A stretch of DNA of 64,000 bases, from assembly GCF_932294415.1 (NCBI RefSeq), contig NC_065537.1, forward strand, positions 51,132,302-51,196,301, given 5' to 3'. Both the position numbers and the translations under genes were made by a program. The stretch is from Quercus robur (taxonomy: Eukaryota > Streptophyta > Magnoliopsida > Fagales > Fagaceae). The first letter of the stretch is position 1. Every line of letters starts with the position of its first letter. The notes under the pieces were generated by a model that was given only the letters and a program-made list of their open reading frames with translations, was not told where the DNA came from and did not search any database. Of the stretch, positions 33,619-46,319 are shown in pieces.

Positions 33619-35962
33619 GTGCTATTAAATGTGTCATGCAAATGAAATTTAATCTAATAGCCTTCATTTCTTTCTCTTTTCTAATTATACGTCAAGCAGC
33701 AGCAGGTGGTGGAAGTTCAAGTTCAAGAAAAGGTATCCCAATTAGTGTTGATGACTAATCACTAACTGGGTAAGTTTCTGCCCTTACTGTTGTTTCTATT
33801 GAGTTTGGTTCTGCCCTTTCTATTGTTTTTGCTATTACTATTCTGTATTTTTTGGTCTTGTCCTTATATTTTTGTTGATAAATATCTTTTTGCCCTTTTT
33901 CTTGTAGGAGGAAGGACACTTTTTGTATAGGAGGCTGATTTTTGGATACATATTGGAAGTTCTTTTGGACGTAGTGTTTTTCTAACTTGTTAACTCTTGC
34001 TTATAGAAAAAAAATCTTATTAAGTTTATAGATTTTCTTTTCTATTAGTCATGGACAAAACTATAGAGTAGTTGCTCTTTAATGCTTTAGAAAAGCTATT
34101 TTTTGGAAATACTAAGGTATTTCATAATTGTAACTAATTATAACTAGCTACTGCTTTGGTAGTTTACTGCCTTAACACTTGCAGTAACTACCTTTCTTCC
34201 TTCTCTGGCTCTATGGAAATATTGCAAGATGCTCTTGTTATCTTTTGTTGCCATACTTGTGGTGTGGTTGTGATTGAATTATTTGTTAGAATTTGTTTAC
34301 TGGCTTGTGTAAGTTGTGTTACATGTATGGAATGGTTGGCACAACTTGGCAAGTTTAATAGGTTGAGATGTGCTTTTGTGCTTATTAGACTTTCTTGATT
34401 TGTTTTTGGATTTTTAAGGTACTGCCCAGGTCTTAATGCTAAGGGCATTTTGAAAAAAATTTCTTTCTTGTATTGTGTGGTTTTAACAGGTGGTTAGAAA
34501 GAGATATTATGTGTTTTTATGTGCTTGCTAATTGCCCAGGTTTTTTTTTGTGTTATTTACTATATTTGTTGTCATTAGGTGTGAGCTAGAAACATTAAAT
34601 TTGTACTGATAAGGCTTGGAGGCCCAATAGATTAGAAGTTGTTTAATGGCATACAAGCTGAGCTTGAAGGCCCAATTTGAAATAAAGGATGTGAAAAGAG
34701 GCACATATAATATATATAATGGTTCAAAAATATATAAATCTTGTTAAAACTAAGCCCATTAATTTGGGCCCAAAAGACTTGTCAAAAACTGAGTTAAAAA
34801 ATTTTTTTTATGCAAAATCACAAATTCAGCCCAAATTGAAGCCCAAACCGACCAATCTGACCCGATTAACCGATAACCTGAACCGCCGGCTCTGACCCAT
34901 ATATCAGGTCAGTTGCGGGTTGCAATTTTGGTAACCCGATCTAGTCGGGTCAAGTCTAGGTCAGGCCCAAACCCGAGCCGACCTGACCCGTGGACAGCCC
35001 TAACTGTGAGTACTCGCGTAGACTTTCTCTCTCCACTTCAGAACCCATTCACATCTTCATCTCTTTAAACAAAACCTAACATAAATTTGGCTTTCCTCTA
35101 TCTCTCCATTTTCTCAAAGTTGTTGTATGGCTACATGGATGAAGTTTCTTTATATGATAATGGGTTTTATGAAAACCCGATCTAATAGAAAATCCAACAA
35201 CAAAAAGATGAAAAAAAAGTTAGAAATTATAGAGAGAATCAGATTCGGCTTTAGGGAGTTAGGAATTTAGAAATTATAGAAAGTTCCAAGAAATTTTCCC
35301 CCAATCCACTACGGAAGTGCTTGCACATTTGGGTTTATCGTGAGATGCAAGACCCAAGGATGCAAGACTCACTGCAAACTTCACAACACACACAGACATG
35401 GAAGAGGAGAGACCGAAACTTTAGAGTTTGCAAGACCCAGATCGGTTCCTCAGTTATCGGAGTTGTTCTTCATTTCTAAGGATGCAAGAAGGAAAGATAT
35501 CTCTTCAATTTTTTGGAAGAAATGAAGCTCCAAACTAAAAGAAATGAGTTAAGGAAAGTGAAACTAAGGAAAAGTGAAAGAACAACATAAGTCTAGTGTG
35601 TGCGCAATGATTGCCGTTGTAGTGCATGTGAAACTATGACATTGATTGCCCTCATAGCTCAGTTTTGAGAATCCGAAAACACCAAAAACTTGTTCTCATT
35701 TTCCATAACTCTAACTCAATGTTTTAAGTCATGAGTTATGGAAATTAAGAATTGAAATAAAACCAAACAGCTACAACTAGTGTGGGTCCCACGAAAAGTG
35801 AGTAATGAGTTATGAAAATTGAGTGATAAGTAATGAAAACAGGGCAAACCAAACAGGGTCTTAGTTTTGTTTTCTTCACACCCATGGTTTTCTTGTATGA
35901 TTAGCACGTAACTTTTAGTTAATTCTTTGAATTACTAACCCAAGGAACGATGATACTAATGA

Positions 35963-35963
<1 letters not shown>

Positions 35964-36006
<43 letters not shown>

Positions 36007-36008
36007 TT
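35964..36008. repeat. (TA)n(GA)n microsatellite at a MITE end
   Basis: A TA run followed by a GA run leading directly into the second copy of the 2.7-kb MITE. Confidence 0.95.
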
Positions 36009-36385
36009 GGGTTCAAATTACATCTGGTGTAACTCTAATCAATGTTACACCACTCAATATTTTTTAATTGGTTGTAAATATTGACAAATCCATCGTTAGA
36101 TTACATTACCATCATATATTCTTCATGCTTGCAAAATTTCAAGGTGATCAAAGATTAATAGCCATGTCATCAATCAATTGTTAAAATTCAAATTTTTGTA
36201 GTTTAAAATAATGCATAAAAGATGAGTTTATGGATCAAATGGTAAATAACATCTGATTGATATGAAAATTGGCATGCATATTAAGAACATATAGAACATG
36301 TAATTCAACAGTTGGATTTTCAAAATATTAATTTAATAACAAGTTATTGGGTGGTGTAACATTGTTTAGAGTTACACCACTCAAT
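36003..36385. mobile_element. MITE of the 2713-3112 family, copy 2
   Basis: It begins agagttgggttcaaattac and follows copy 1 along most of its length (for example aaggtgatcaaagattaata and ataatgcataaaagatga). The right terminal repeat has been lost or replaced: after about 36358 it reads gttacaccactcaataactt in place of the expected inverted end. Confidence 0.8.
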
Positions 36386-37446
36386 AACTTGATTTAGGAT
36401 GTTCTATTACTATGATTATATGAATGAACGATCTCTTTTCAAAAAAAAAAAAAAAAAATTAGAACTAGTAACAACTTAATACATAGGATTTTCTGTGAAA
36501 ATATTGTGAATATAGCACTTTTCACAATTAAAAAAAATAAAAATAAGAGCAATACCCAAAGAATTTCACATCATTTATCACAACAGTTGAGTTAGCAAAC
36601 TTTTATTAGTTTTCATATAGGGCTAACACTGACATCTCTTATTTATTTACCACTACCAATCTGCCACATCAATAGCTATGAAAAATTGTCAATTTTTTTG
36701 TTTATATATTTTCTAAAGAAAAAATAATTCTACGTGTTTAATTAGTAATTTTGTATCTAAAACAAAATAATAGAATTTTAAATAATATTAATTTTTTTTA
36801 CAAAAAAGTCATATATATATATATAGCCTCAAATCAGTTTTCGCCTAAAGGCCCTCAAATACGTCAACCCCCCACCCCCCCCCCCCCTCCCGATCAAGAG
36901 GCACTTTTCGGTACTAAGAACACTTCAACAAAATGGAAGAGCTAAGAAACTTAATAGAACGCTTGATTAAATAGCTAAATGAATAAGACTGAATGTTGGA
37001 CTTCCAAATTAGTTTTGGATTCATGTAAGACAAGACTATCGCTTCCTACTCTAAATAGAATTAGGAAGCGCAAACTAGCCTAGCTTAATATGAATATATG
37101 GTTATGTGATTATGTTTATGTGTGTGAGAAAGAGTGGTGCTACAAGCTTTAGTACAAATACAATAGAGTGTTCTTTATTCTTTGTGAGAGAAAACTAAAT
37201 GTGTATTTGGGGTTTTGGTATTGTGAGAGTGCATGTGTGTACTACTACTGTAATCTCCTAATTTTATAGTGGCAACTTTCTCTATTGCTGTCTATATACG
37301 TAGACAAATTGTCAAATCACGCAAATTCTCTATGTATAAATTTTTTTTCTCTTTTCTTTAATCTTGCTTAAATGATTTATTTTCACAACACTTTTCTTTC
37401 TGTTATAATTTGGGAATTTGGTCCTACACAAAAATACCTAAACTTA
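36386..37446. other. Intergenic stretch with C-rich tract, no gene seen
   Basis: AT-rich DNA with a poly-A tract near 36440-36458, TA repeats near 36813 and a C-rich tract at about 36867-36890. No coding homology. Confidence 0.5.
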
Positions 37447-38110
37447 ATAGGAAGCCAAAGACTTTGTCGTCAATGGTGTTTTCTCAATTTTTTATCTAGT
37501 ACTTTCTTAGAAAATATTTTTTTTGATGATTAACCCACACCCTTTGTATTATTCTATTTGCATTATTTGAGTAGACCTAAAATCAAGAAGAGGCTAGAGA
37601 TTTAGGCCTTAATGGTACTTTCGTAATTCACTTCTGGTAGATTCTTGGAAATTGTTTGGTAGGGATGACTAGCCCATCCCATTTTATGAGTTTTACTACT
37701 TTTGCATTATCTGAGATGATTTGGACTCAATAAAAGGCCTAAGATTTGGCATCAATTGTTCTTCACCAAGTCAACTTGTATTTAGTGCCTTCTCAAAAAG
37801 TATTTCAAAGTGAACACTAGTTCATAACACTAATATTACGAGCTTTGGTTCAAGAAGACAGCATACTCAAGAAGAGGAGACTTTGGCTTCAATAATGCTT
37901 TCATAGTAAATGTTTGTAGTGATGACTAGCTCATAATTAGCTCACAATATTGGTATAATGAACTTTGCATTATTTGAGAATACCTAAAGTCCTAAACTCA
38001 AGAAGATGCCAAAAACTTTGGCGTCAACGGTGTTTTCGTAATTTAAATGTAATACGTTCTTTGCAAAATGCTTCGTAGTGATTGGCATCAATCAATTACA
38101 CGGCCAGTAG
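37447..38110. repeat. Degenerate tandem repeat, period about 140 bp (five units)
   Basis: The phrase (g)ccaaagactttggcgtcaa or a close variant begins at about 37449, 37590, 37737, 37874 and 38004, spaced 141, 147, 137 and 130 bp. Between these, shared words recur: gtactttcttngaaaat, gatgactagccca and tttgcattatttgag. A related unit follows at 38208-38345 (actaagacttt...catcatggtgtctttccacc). More units occur at 45455, 46188, 47590, 52727-53068, 53890-53990 and 56320-56720. No coding capacity. Confidence 0.75.
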
Positions 38111-38207
38111 TGATGTTGTACTTGACACCTTCCCACTCATAGCAATCACTCTCTTTGTCGGCTAAGTCCCAAGGTGTAAAACAATGTTCATCCATTATTT
38201 GAGATGA

Positions 38208-38626
38208 CCTGGACTAAGACTTTGTAGTTCGCATCATGGTGTCTTTCCACCTAGCTATGATGACGATCTTTTCTAAATGAAAAAGGTGCAAGAAGATAAT
38301 TTATTTTCTTTTGATGAGTAAATACTTTGATTAAGGGAATTAGACCTTACTGATATAATGAAATCAATGTAGCATTATAAGAAAAAGAGGCCAATATTTT
38401 TATAAAAGGGAGCCAAATATAAAATTGTGGAGAATATACTTTTTCTCTTTCTGCCCAGGCCCCTTTAGACTCCACCTGGCTTCATCCCTATACAAAGGAG
38501 CTTTCTCATATCATATTTGTGATTTTTTCGAAAGCAAAAATGTTACATCCATTATTTGAGATGACCAAGACTTCTTTTTTCTTTTAGTTTATTTTATTTT
38601 TATTTGAGAAACATGATGACCAAGAC
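38208..38626. repeat. Variant unit of the 140-bp repeat and flank
   Basis: The unit starts gacctggactaagactttg and continues ctagctatgatgacgatctt. It is shared with about 45455-45560 and 52727-52850. The rest, up to the MITE at 38630, is AT-rich with no gene. Confidence 0.6.
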
Positions 38627-38694
38627 TAAGTGTCTATTTAGGAACAGTTTATCTAATTTATTGTTGAAATATTTTTATTGAAAGTGTGTTAAAG

Positions 38695-39033
38695 TGACGT
38701 AGGACAACCACACTAACAATAGAACAAAAGATAAACCCTAGGAGTCAGCACCAAGCAAACTGGAGTCAGCACCAATGAAAGAAAACACACGTTTTTTTAA
38801 TAATTCTCCAAAACTATCTTACAATAATCTGAAAAAGTGTTTAAATAGCTAACAATAAAAAATGCATAAAGAAACCCTAAAGAAACCCTAATTATTAAAT
38901 GCTCGGGCTTGCTTAGTCTTAAACCCAATAACTAATAGGTTCCATCCATAAGGCCACAGGTTGGGCTGTCTTCTTTTTGCTCTTCCTCCCATACATGCGT
39001 GTAATTGGGGGCTTGTACCTCATGTCCACACCA
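38695..39033 (-). repeat. 3' LTR of the Gypsy element
   Basis: 339 bp, TG...CA in both orientations (plus-strand ends tgacgtaggacaacc and tgtccacacca). Shorter than the partner by a gagtcagcacc-type internal repeat. Confidence 0.95.
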
Positions 39034-42000
39034 ACTCCCCCCAAGTGAGAAGAACTCGACCCCGTCAAGTGGAAATCTGAAGAGCTCTAATAGTACTCCA
39101 ACAAGTTAGGATCCAGTCGCAGTAGCTCATCTCGAGTAATCCATGTGCAATCAGAATCTAGTCGCCCTCGCCACCAAACTAAGAAACGGTGAACTCCTCC
39201 ATCCCTGGTTCAAACAATCTGCTCATCTAAATTAGCATCAATAGATTCTTTATGTGCATAGGGCAAATTTAAGGGTAAAGGAGTGGAAATAGGGGCATCA
39301 ATAGGATTAGGCAAAGACTCATTAAAAGGGGTATCAGGAATAGCTGTGGGGCTTTTATAAGCAACTAGATCCTCAATATTAAAGGAGGAGCTAATACCAT
39401 AATCATGAGGAAGGTCAATGACATATGCATTTGGGCCTATTCATTTCAATACCTTGAATGGTCTGGCATTACGAGCCTGCAATTTCTTAACGGTCCCAGA
39501 GGGAGACCGTTTAGGTCGAATCCGAATCATGACATAATCCCCTACCTGAAACTCTACATGACGTCGATGAGTGTCAGCATGAATTTCATATTGAGAATTA
39601 CTTGCCTGAATTTTTTTGCTAATCTCATTATGCAAATCATGAATATGTCGTAAAAATGCCTCAGCAGACTCAAAAATCCTAACATGTGGGTACATGGGCA
39701 AAAGATCTAAGGGCTTCCTAGGTGTATATCCATGAACAACCTCAAAAGGACTAGCACCTATAGACCTATTGACAGAGCTATTATATGCAAGTTGGGCTAC
39801 AGGAAGAATTGAATCCCAATTTCGATTGGCTTCACCCACTAGACACCGAAGGAGGTTGCCTAGACTATGATTAACCACCTCAATTTGACCATCAATTTGA
39901 GAATGAAATGCCGTGGAAAATTTCAATTTGGTGCCCACTAAATGCCACAAGGTCTTCCAAAAATAACTCATGAAGCGAGCATCCCTATCAGACACTATGG
40001 TTTTGGGAAGACCATAAAGTTTGACAATCTCATCAAAGTAGAGCTTTGCAATCTTAGAAGCATCAGAGGTCTTAGAACATGGTAGGAAATGAGCCATCTT
40101 GGAGAAACGATCAACAACTACTAGAATGGAATCATGCTTCCTAAAGGTGTGGGGCAAACCTAACACAAAGTCCATACTCACATCCTGCTATGGGCGATCT
40201 GGCACAGGTAGAGGTGTGTACAGGCCAGTGTTTTGCTTGCGATGTTTGGCTAGTTAACATGTACGACACTAACCAACTATCTTGGCAATGCCTCTCTTAA
40301 GACCAGGCCAATAGAATTGACATTCCACTTCCTCAATTGTCTTGTCTCGGCCAAAATTACCTGCAAGGCCTCCCGCATGTATCTCCCAAACTAGGAAATC
40401 TCTCACTGAAGACCGAGGGATACATAACTTGTTAGCCTTGAACAAGTAACCATCTTGAAGGGTATAATCATCTAGGATTGGCCATGGGGCATTACTTAGG
40501 CTAGTGTAGAGCTCCCCAAAATCTGGGCATGACTCATAATCATCCTTGAGTCGTTCAAACCCAGTAACCTTAACACTCATGATGGATAGCAAAGACACCC
40601 TTCGACTTAGTGCATCAGTAGCCTTATTCTCAACTCCTGCCCTATGCTTCACTACAAAGTGGTAGCGTTGCATAAATTCAACCCAACTACCGTGCCTAAA
40701 ATTCAGCTTCTTTTGTGAATGGAGATAGCGCAAAGCTTCATGATCAGAGTAGATAACAAATTCTCGGGACAACAAGTAATGGCGCCAATGCCAAAGAGCT
40801 CAAATAATGGCATAAAACTCTTTATCATGTGTGGAGTACTTTTGCTTAGCGCCATTCAACTTCTCACTGAAATAAGCAATTGGGTGATGCTTTTGACTAA
40901 GTACTCCCCTTATACCAATATCAGAGGCATCACATTCCACTTCAAAAGGCTTGGTAAAATCAGGGAGACGCATGACAGGTGCCTCAGTCATCTTTTACTT
41001 TACCTCATTGAAAGCCTTAGCAGCAGCTTTAGTCCAAACAAACTCCCCTTGTTTCATGCAGTCAGTGATGAGGGACATAATTGTACTAAACCCCTTGATG
41101 AATCGGCGATAAAAGGAAGCGAGCCCATGAAAGCTTTGAATTTCATGGATATTTTTGGGCTCAAGCCACTCCACAATCACTTGAACCTTTTGGGGGTCGG
41201 CTGAAACTCCCTCAGAGGATACTATGAAACCTAGGAAGACGACTCTATTGGTGAAGAAAGAACACTTCTTGAGGTTGACATATAAACTCTCCTTACTAAG
41301 GGTAGTACAAACTTGAGTTAGGTGGTCTAAGTGTTGCTCCCTAGACTTACTATAGATGAGGATGTCATCAAAGTACACAACCAAGAATTTCCCCATAAAA
41401 GGCTTGAGCACTTGAGTCATCACTCTCATAAAGGTACTAGGAGCATTGGACAATCCAAAAGGCATTACCATCCACTCATATAAACCATCCTTCGTCTTGA
41501 AGACAGTTTTCCACTCATCACCTGAACAAACCCTAATTTGATGATAGCTGCTTTTTAAGTCTATCTTGGAGAAGATCATTGCACCAGCCATCATATCCAA
41601 CATGTCATCCAATCGAGGGATAGGAAAACGATATTTCACAGTGATCTTGTTGATGGCACGACTATCAACACACATCCTCCAAGTTCCATCTTTTTTTGGA
41701 GTTAAAAGTGCAGGGACTACACAAGGACTCATGCTTTCACCTACAAAACCCTTCCTAAATAGTTCTTCTACTTGCCTTTGCAACTCGGCATGCTCTGCAG
41801 GGCTCATCCTATAATAAGGCAAGTTAAGTAAGGTTGCTTCGGGCACAAAATCTATGGCGTGTTGTATGTCACGCATGGGCGGTAAATGATCGGGGAGTTC
41901 CTCAATGAAAACATCCTTAAATTCCTAGAGCACTAACCTCACTTTCTCAGGTTGCTCCTCATGCATCTCCCCATGTAGTTCCCTGGCAACTAAGACAAAC

Positions 42001-43736
42001 ACAATGGATTCTTGAACTACTACCCTTTCAAATGCCTTTGGGCTTATGATGTTTAGGCCTTTTGCCTTTGGTGCTTTTGTCTTCTTGCTCATGTCAATTG
42101 GCTTGGGTTTTAAAGGGTTGAGCACAATCTTCTTACCTTCAAACATAAATGAGCAAGAATTGGATCGCCCATGAAGGGTGACATCCAAATCATAAAGTCA
42201 ATGCCTACCTAAGATAATATGCCCTACATCCATGGGAATTACGTCACACCATTTTTCAACCTTGTTGGTGAGGAATTGAAGTGGGACAACACATCTTTCT
42301 TTTATGTCTATGGAGGAAGTATCCACCCAAGAAACTTTATATGGGTTAAGGTAAGGGGTCAATTTCAAGCCTAGGCGGGAAACAACGTTAGACGACACCG
42401 CATTAATGCAACTCCCACTATCTATAATAACCTTGCAAGTTTTGTCTCCACACTTAGTGTAAGTTTGGAAGATGGCACTCCTTCACCAATCATCAGTGTC
42501 TCTCTATTCTGTCAAAGCACACCTTACCACATTCACCCTAGGGACACCAAAGTCCTTGAAGTCATCAACCTGGCGAGAAATGGCTCTAATGCATGCGAGA
42601 TAGCTAGGATCATCTTCCCATTTTGCCTCAACATCTTGGGTTCCTTCAACATTTGGATCATACACCAGCTCCTCAACATCTTCAACCTTTTCATCGTCCT
42701 CTTGAATGATAAAGGCCCTAAAGGGACACCTAGCTGCGATGTGTCCAACCCCATTGCATTTGAAGCATTGGAGGCGAGAGCTTAATCTTGAAGGCTCATT
42801 GACCACACCTTTTCCCTTGTCCTCTTTTTCTATTGGGGTGCTATTGGGGTTGACCTTAGGGGGTAAGGTAAGTCTAGATCTGCTACCAAAAGGTTGAGGG
42901 TTGGTGGGAACACTTCGGAGCTCAGATTGTTGCCAAAAGATAGATTTGGATGCTAATTCACAATTCCTAGCGAGGTCATATGCTTCTTTTAAGGTAGTGA
43001 CTCCTCGGGTGATAATCTCGCCTAGTAAGTTAGCATTTAAACCTTTCTTGAACCTATTGAGTGTGACAACCTCTTCCTTGGCTATTCGAATTCGCCTCTT
43101 GAACTCCTTGAACTTCTCTATATATTCAGCCACAAGAGTGGTGTCTTGCTTTAGGCGATCCCATTCCTCAAGGAGGGAGCTCCTATAAGTTGGAGAAAGA
43201 TAATTCCTTGAGAGTGCATCCTTCATCTCAAGCCAATCAGTTATGAGGGGCTCATGTCGTCGCCTAAGGGTATCCTCAAGGTCTTCCCAGAAAAGGTTGG
43301 CTCTTCCAATTAACTTCATCCTGGCATACCTCACTTTCTTATTCTCAGTCCAATGGTAGTAGTCAAAGAATTTATCCATCTGACGTAACCAATCAGTGAA
43401 AACCCATGGGTCTAGGCAGCCATCAAAGGTGGGTGCTTCTATCTTTTCCTTGAACATCCTATCATCATAATCCCTAGGACCATTGTGATTAAAGTGATCA
43501 TGTTCAAAGTTTGGAGCCCTATTAAAGTAACCGTGGTTATTTTGCCTAAGCATGTTATCTCCTTCATGGTTAATGGTCTCTCTTTGAGATGCTTCAATTT
43601 GATCAACCCTATCCAGTAAATTACGGACACTTTTTGCTAGGTCTTCTATGGTTTGCTCTAAGGAGGGCCTAGGCTCAAAAGTGGATTGATGTTCAGAGTT
43701 TGACATGATGCGACCACTACATAGATGCATGCACAC

Positions 43737-44984
43737 TATATTTATGAATACAATTGAGATTCACAAAAGTTCAAGTAACCAATTCTCAATGTATAATTAA
43801 GGTCAAGCAAGAGTGCATGTAGAGATTAGATCAATGAATCAAAGGAATAAATTGCAGTCAAGTAGTGACAGTGTTCACAATATTGAGAGATAGCCCAAAT
43901 AAAAGTCAATTTCCAATAAGCTCCACAATTAATAATGAGAATCAGATATTTCAAAGAAATTGGGTTTTTTTTTTTTTTTTTTTTTTGAAATTTTAGAATG
44001 GGTACTGAGAGAAAGCACAAATAATAAAATAGCTAATTTGAGCACAAAATAGGTAGGCCAATGAGGTATGGTGGGATATGCACATAAAAAATATAAAGAC
44101 AATATTTTTCAATGAGACAAAATTGAACCCACCAAAAGAGAGTAAGAGTTGTACCTTAGTCAATGGCCAACTTTTTGCACTAGATAGTCACGGGCTTAGC
44201 TCCTCAAGTAAATGGATCTGACTTGGACAAGTGAACCTGTGGAGAACAATTTAAGGCCCAATACATGCAATGGGCTTACAGCAACAATACTTATTTTTTT
44301 TTGGGTGGAATATAATAAAATGCACTGTTGGTTTAAGAACTACAAACACGGACTTGAAAGAAATATGAAGGACTTTAAAAGAAACTCAAGTACAGACTTA
44401 AAAGGAAAACCACAGAAACTAAAAAGAGACAACATAGTCGCTTGGCAGTGCTAGTGGTCGACGATTGTGGCGGCGCAAGACAATAAGACGGCGACGGAGT
44501 GGCAGCTGCCTATCTTGAGGCTTGCATCGGCGATGGCTAACGTCCTCAGTGACGGTGGTCAGGGGCGAAGATGGTGTCGGCGGCGATGGCTGATGGGTCT
44601 GTAGCTGGTGGCTGATGGGCTGCGGCGGCTGAAGGTTGATTTGTGTGTCTCGGTTGGTGGCTGATGGCTTGCGTGGGTTCTTTTTTTTTTTTTTTTTTTG
44701 GGTTTGTGTGTGTGGGTTCTGTGATCAAAGGCGGGCACGGATGGTGGTCACCGGCTTGGGAGGCATCATTGGCTTCTCTGTTGGCTTGGGGATGAAAAAC
44801 TCATGTGGGGCTGCGGGGTATATATGGATTGCCAGGGCTGGTTTGGGCTTGTTCAAGATCTCATGGGGCAAAAACTTGAAAGGTAATGTCATATTTGGCT
44901 GGCTTGCTCTTTTGATGGTTTTGCTTTCAATTGGTTGTCTACGGTTGTGTTGTATGGACCAGAAGTCTGCTCTGATACCAAAAC
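43737..44984 (-). other. 5' leader of the Gypsy element
   Basis: Between the primer-binding site and gag. It includes a GC-rich gcggcg / gatggc region near 44455-44640, T tracts at about 43966-43987 and 44680-44699, and no gene. Open frames here are not coding. Confidence 0.6.
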
Positions 44985-45337
44985 TGACGTAGGACAACCA
45001 CAGTAACAATAGAACAAAAGATAAACCCTAGGAGTCAGCACCTAAGAGCTGCTTGGAGTCAGCACCAAGCAAACTGGAGTCGGCACCAGTGAAAGAAAAC
45101 ACACATTTTTTTTAATAATTCTCCAAAACTATCTTACAATAATCTGAAAAAGTGTTTAAATAGCTAACAATAAAAAATGCATAAAGAAACCCTAATTATT
45201 AAATGCTCGGGCTTGCTTAGTCTCAAGCCCAATAACTAATAGGTTCCATCCATAAGGTCACAGGTTGGGTCGTCTTCTTTTTGCTCTTCCTCCTATACGT
45301 GCATGTAATTGGGGGGTTGTACCTCGTGTCCGCACCA
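44985..45337 (-). repeat. 5' LTR of the Gypsy element
   Basis: 353 bp, the pair of 38695-39033. It carries an extra unit of a short ggagtcagcacc repeat and lacks one aaaccctaaag unit relative to the 3' LTR. Confidence 0.95.
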
Positions 45338-45449
45338 TAAATTATACTTGTACCTTAAAAAAATTTGAAAATATGAGATTTTAAAAAGTTGTACGTAAAA
45401 GCTAAAAGTTAAAAACTAATACTAAAAGCTGATGTCAAACAAACTCTAA

Positions 45450-46065
45450 AACTCTGCATCATGGTGTCTTTCCACCCCCCTACAATGGCAACCTTTTCTA
45501 CTAAATAGAAAAGGTACTAGAAGAATTTTTTTTCCCCTTTTAATGAATGAATATTTTCATTGAGGGAATAAAAAACAACCAATGGCCTTGCGGATACACT
45601 TTTATGAAAGAGATTTGATTTTAAGTTGATTTCAATATCATTTCATAATGTTTTTGCTTGAGTCCTAAGATGTAAAATTATTTTCATCTATGTATTTGAT
45701 CATGGAACTTTGAGTTTTAAGAGAGCTATTCTGTCTTCTCCAGCAACCAAAGCACCCATTAAAATCTAATTGAACAAAAATTAACACCACCAAAAAGCAA
45801 AAACATCTCAACTTATCTAATTTTTCTTCTCCTAAATTTCCGTGACAAAAATAAGACAAAGTTTTCTCCAAACAAAGTGGTCTTCAGTTAAAATAGCCAT
45901 AAGCATGCCACATATATACTCAAATAGTCCATGTTATAGTATTGCAGTTAGTCAAATAATGCAAAGCGTGTTCTTTGTAGTAATCATTATTCACTTACTT
46001 CCGTTATTTGTTTTTGTTAGGAAGATAATATCATGAAAAGCCACTAATTGAGCATTTAATATAAC
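45450..46065. other. 140-bp repeat variant unit and AT-rich flank
   Basis: The first 110 bp continue the repeat variant seen at 38222 and 52733 (gcatcatggtgtctttccacc). The rest shows no gene. Confidence 0.5.
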
Positions 46066-46067
46066 AT

Positions 46068-46187
46068 ATAGAGACATTACCATATGATGTCACATTTGCA
46101 TAAATAATAACATTTTATTGATTGAGAGGTCAGGGAGGACCATGTCAGCAGCCCTCCTGATAGACCTAATAATTTCTCCCCAACAAG
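46068..46187. mobile_element. Solo arm of a GAGAAATTATT-ended MITE
   Basis: This segment (atgtcacatttgcataaataa ... ggaggaccatgtcagcagcc ... ctaataatttctcc) is nearly the same as the right arm at 47230-47343 of the MULE-like element nearby. Its left arm is missing. Confidence 0.65.
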
Positions 46188-46319
46188 AAGCCAAAGACTT
46201 TGTCAGTGTATTCAGTACTTTCTTCATAGATAATGTTTAGTGATGACTAGCCTATGCCCTTGGTATTATGAGCATTGCATTATATGAGTATACCTAAAAA
46301 AAAGAAGATGCTAGAGATT
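46188..46319. repeat. Unit of the 140-bp repeat
   Basis: Reads aagccaaagactttgtcagt ... gatgactagcctatgccctt ... gctagagattta. The unit resumes after the Tourist-like insertion as taagcataaatggtgct at 47385. Confidence 0.7.

Larger units (their letters stand above)
29208..35002 (+). mobile_element. hAT transposon with degenerate transposase gene
   Basis: The 5.8-kb element has ends TAGGGGTGTCCA and inverted TGGACAGCCCTA, and an 8-bp target duplication with one mismatch (ACTATGAG at 29200-29207, ACTGTGAG at 35003-35010). GC-rich gggtcgggt-type subterminal motifs occur at both ends. A RICESLEEPER-like transposase gene lies at 31470-33618. A probable 5' leader with introns is suggested by exon/donor edges near 30078 and 30802 and the acceptor just before 31468. 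One mismatch in each short terminal structure suggests a fairly old insertion. Confidence 0.92.
28982..35860. mobile_element. Tourist-like element split by a hAT insertion
   Basis: The ends GGCCATGTTTGGTTT and the inverted AAACCAAACAGGGTC are flanked by TTA duplications (28979-28981 and 35861-35863). Without the nested hAT (29208-35002) and its target duplication the element is about 1.08 kb. The two arms share TCAATTTTCAT / ATGAAAATTGA type sequence. No transposase is recognisable in the arms, so it is non-autonomous. Confidence 0.8.
38695..45337 (-). mobile_element. Ty3/Gypsy element with both LTRs (minus strand)
   Basis: The element is 6.64 kb, read right to left: 5' LTR (44985-45337), a primer-binding site matching initiator tRNA-Met (TTTGGTATCAGAGCA in element orientation, just inside the LTR), gag with a CCHC knuckle (about 42504-43736), protease (about 41925-42480), RT and RNase H (about 40300-41876, with [10 protein letters not shown]), integrase (about 39441-40300), a polypurine tract (CTTGGGGGGAG) and the 3' LTR (38695-39033). 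The 5-bp duplications are TAAAG and TAAAT. The structure looks whole but the coding region is broken in roughly five or six places. The LTRs differ by about 15 substitutions in 330 bp plus three indels, so insertion was probably a few million years ago, depending on the rate used. Confidence 0.95.
38630..45446. mobile_element. Tourist-like MITE split by a Gypsy insertion
   Basis: The ends GTGTCTATTTAGGAACAG and inverted CTGATGTCAAACAAACTC are flanked by TAA duplications (38627-38629 and 45447-45449). Without the Gypsy element the MITE is about 170 bp. Removing it rejoins the 140-bp repeat phrase gactaa-aactctgcatcatggtg. Confidence 0.65.

Noticed and set aside
44212-45009. Open frames on both strands upstream of gag
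   Set aside because: They lie in the Gypsy leader and show no protein homology.
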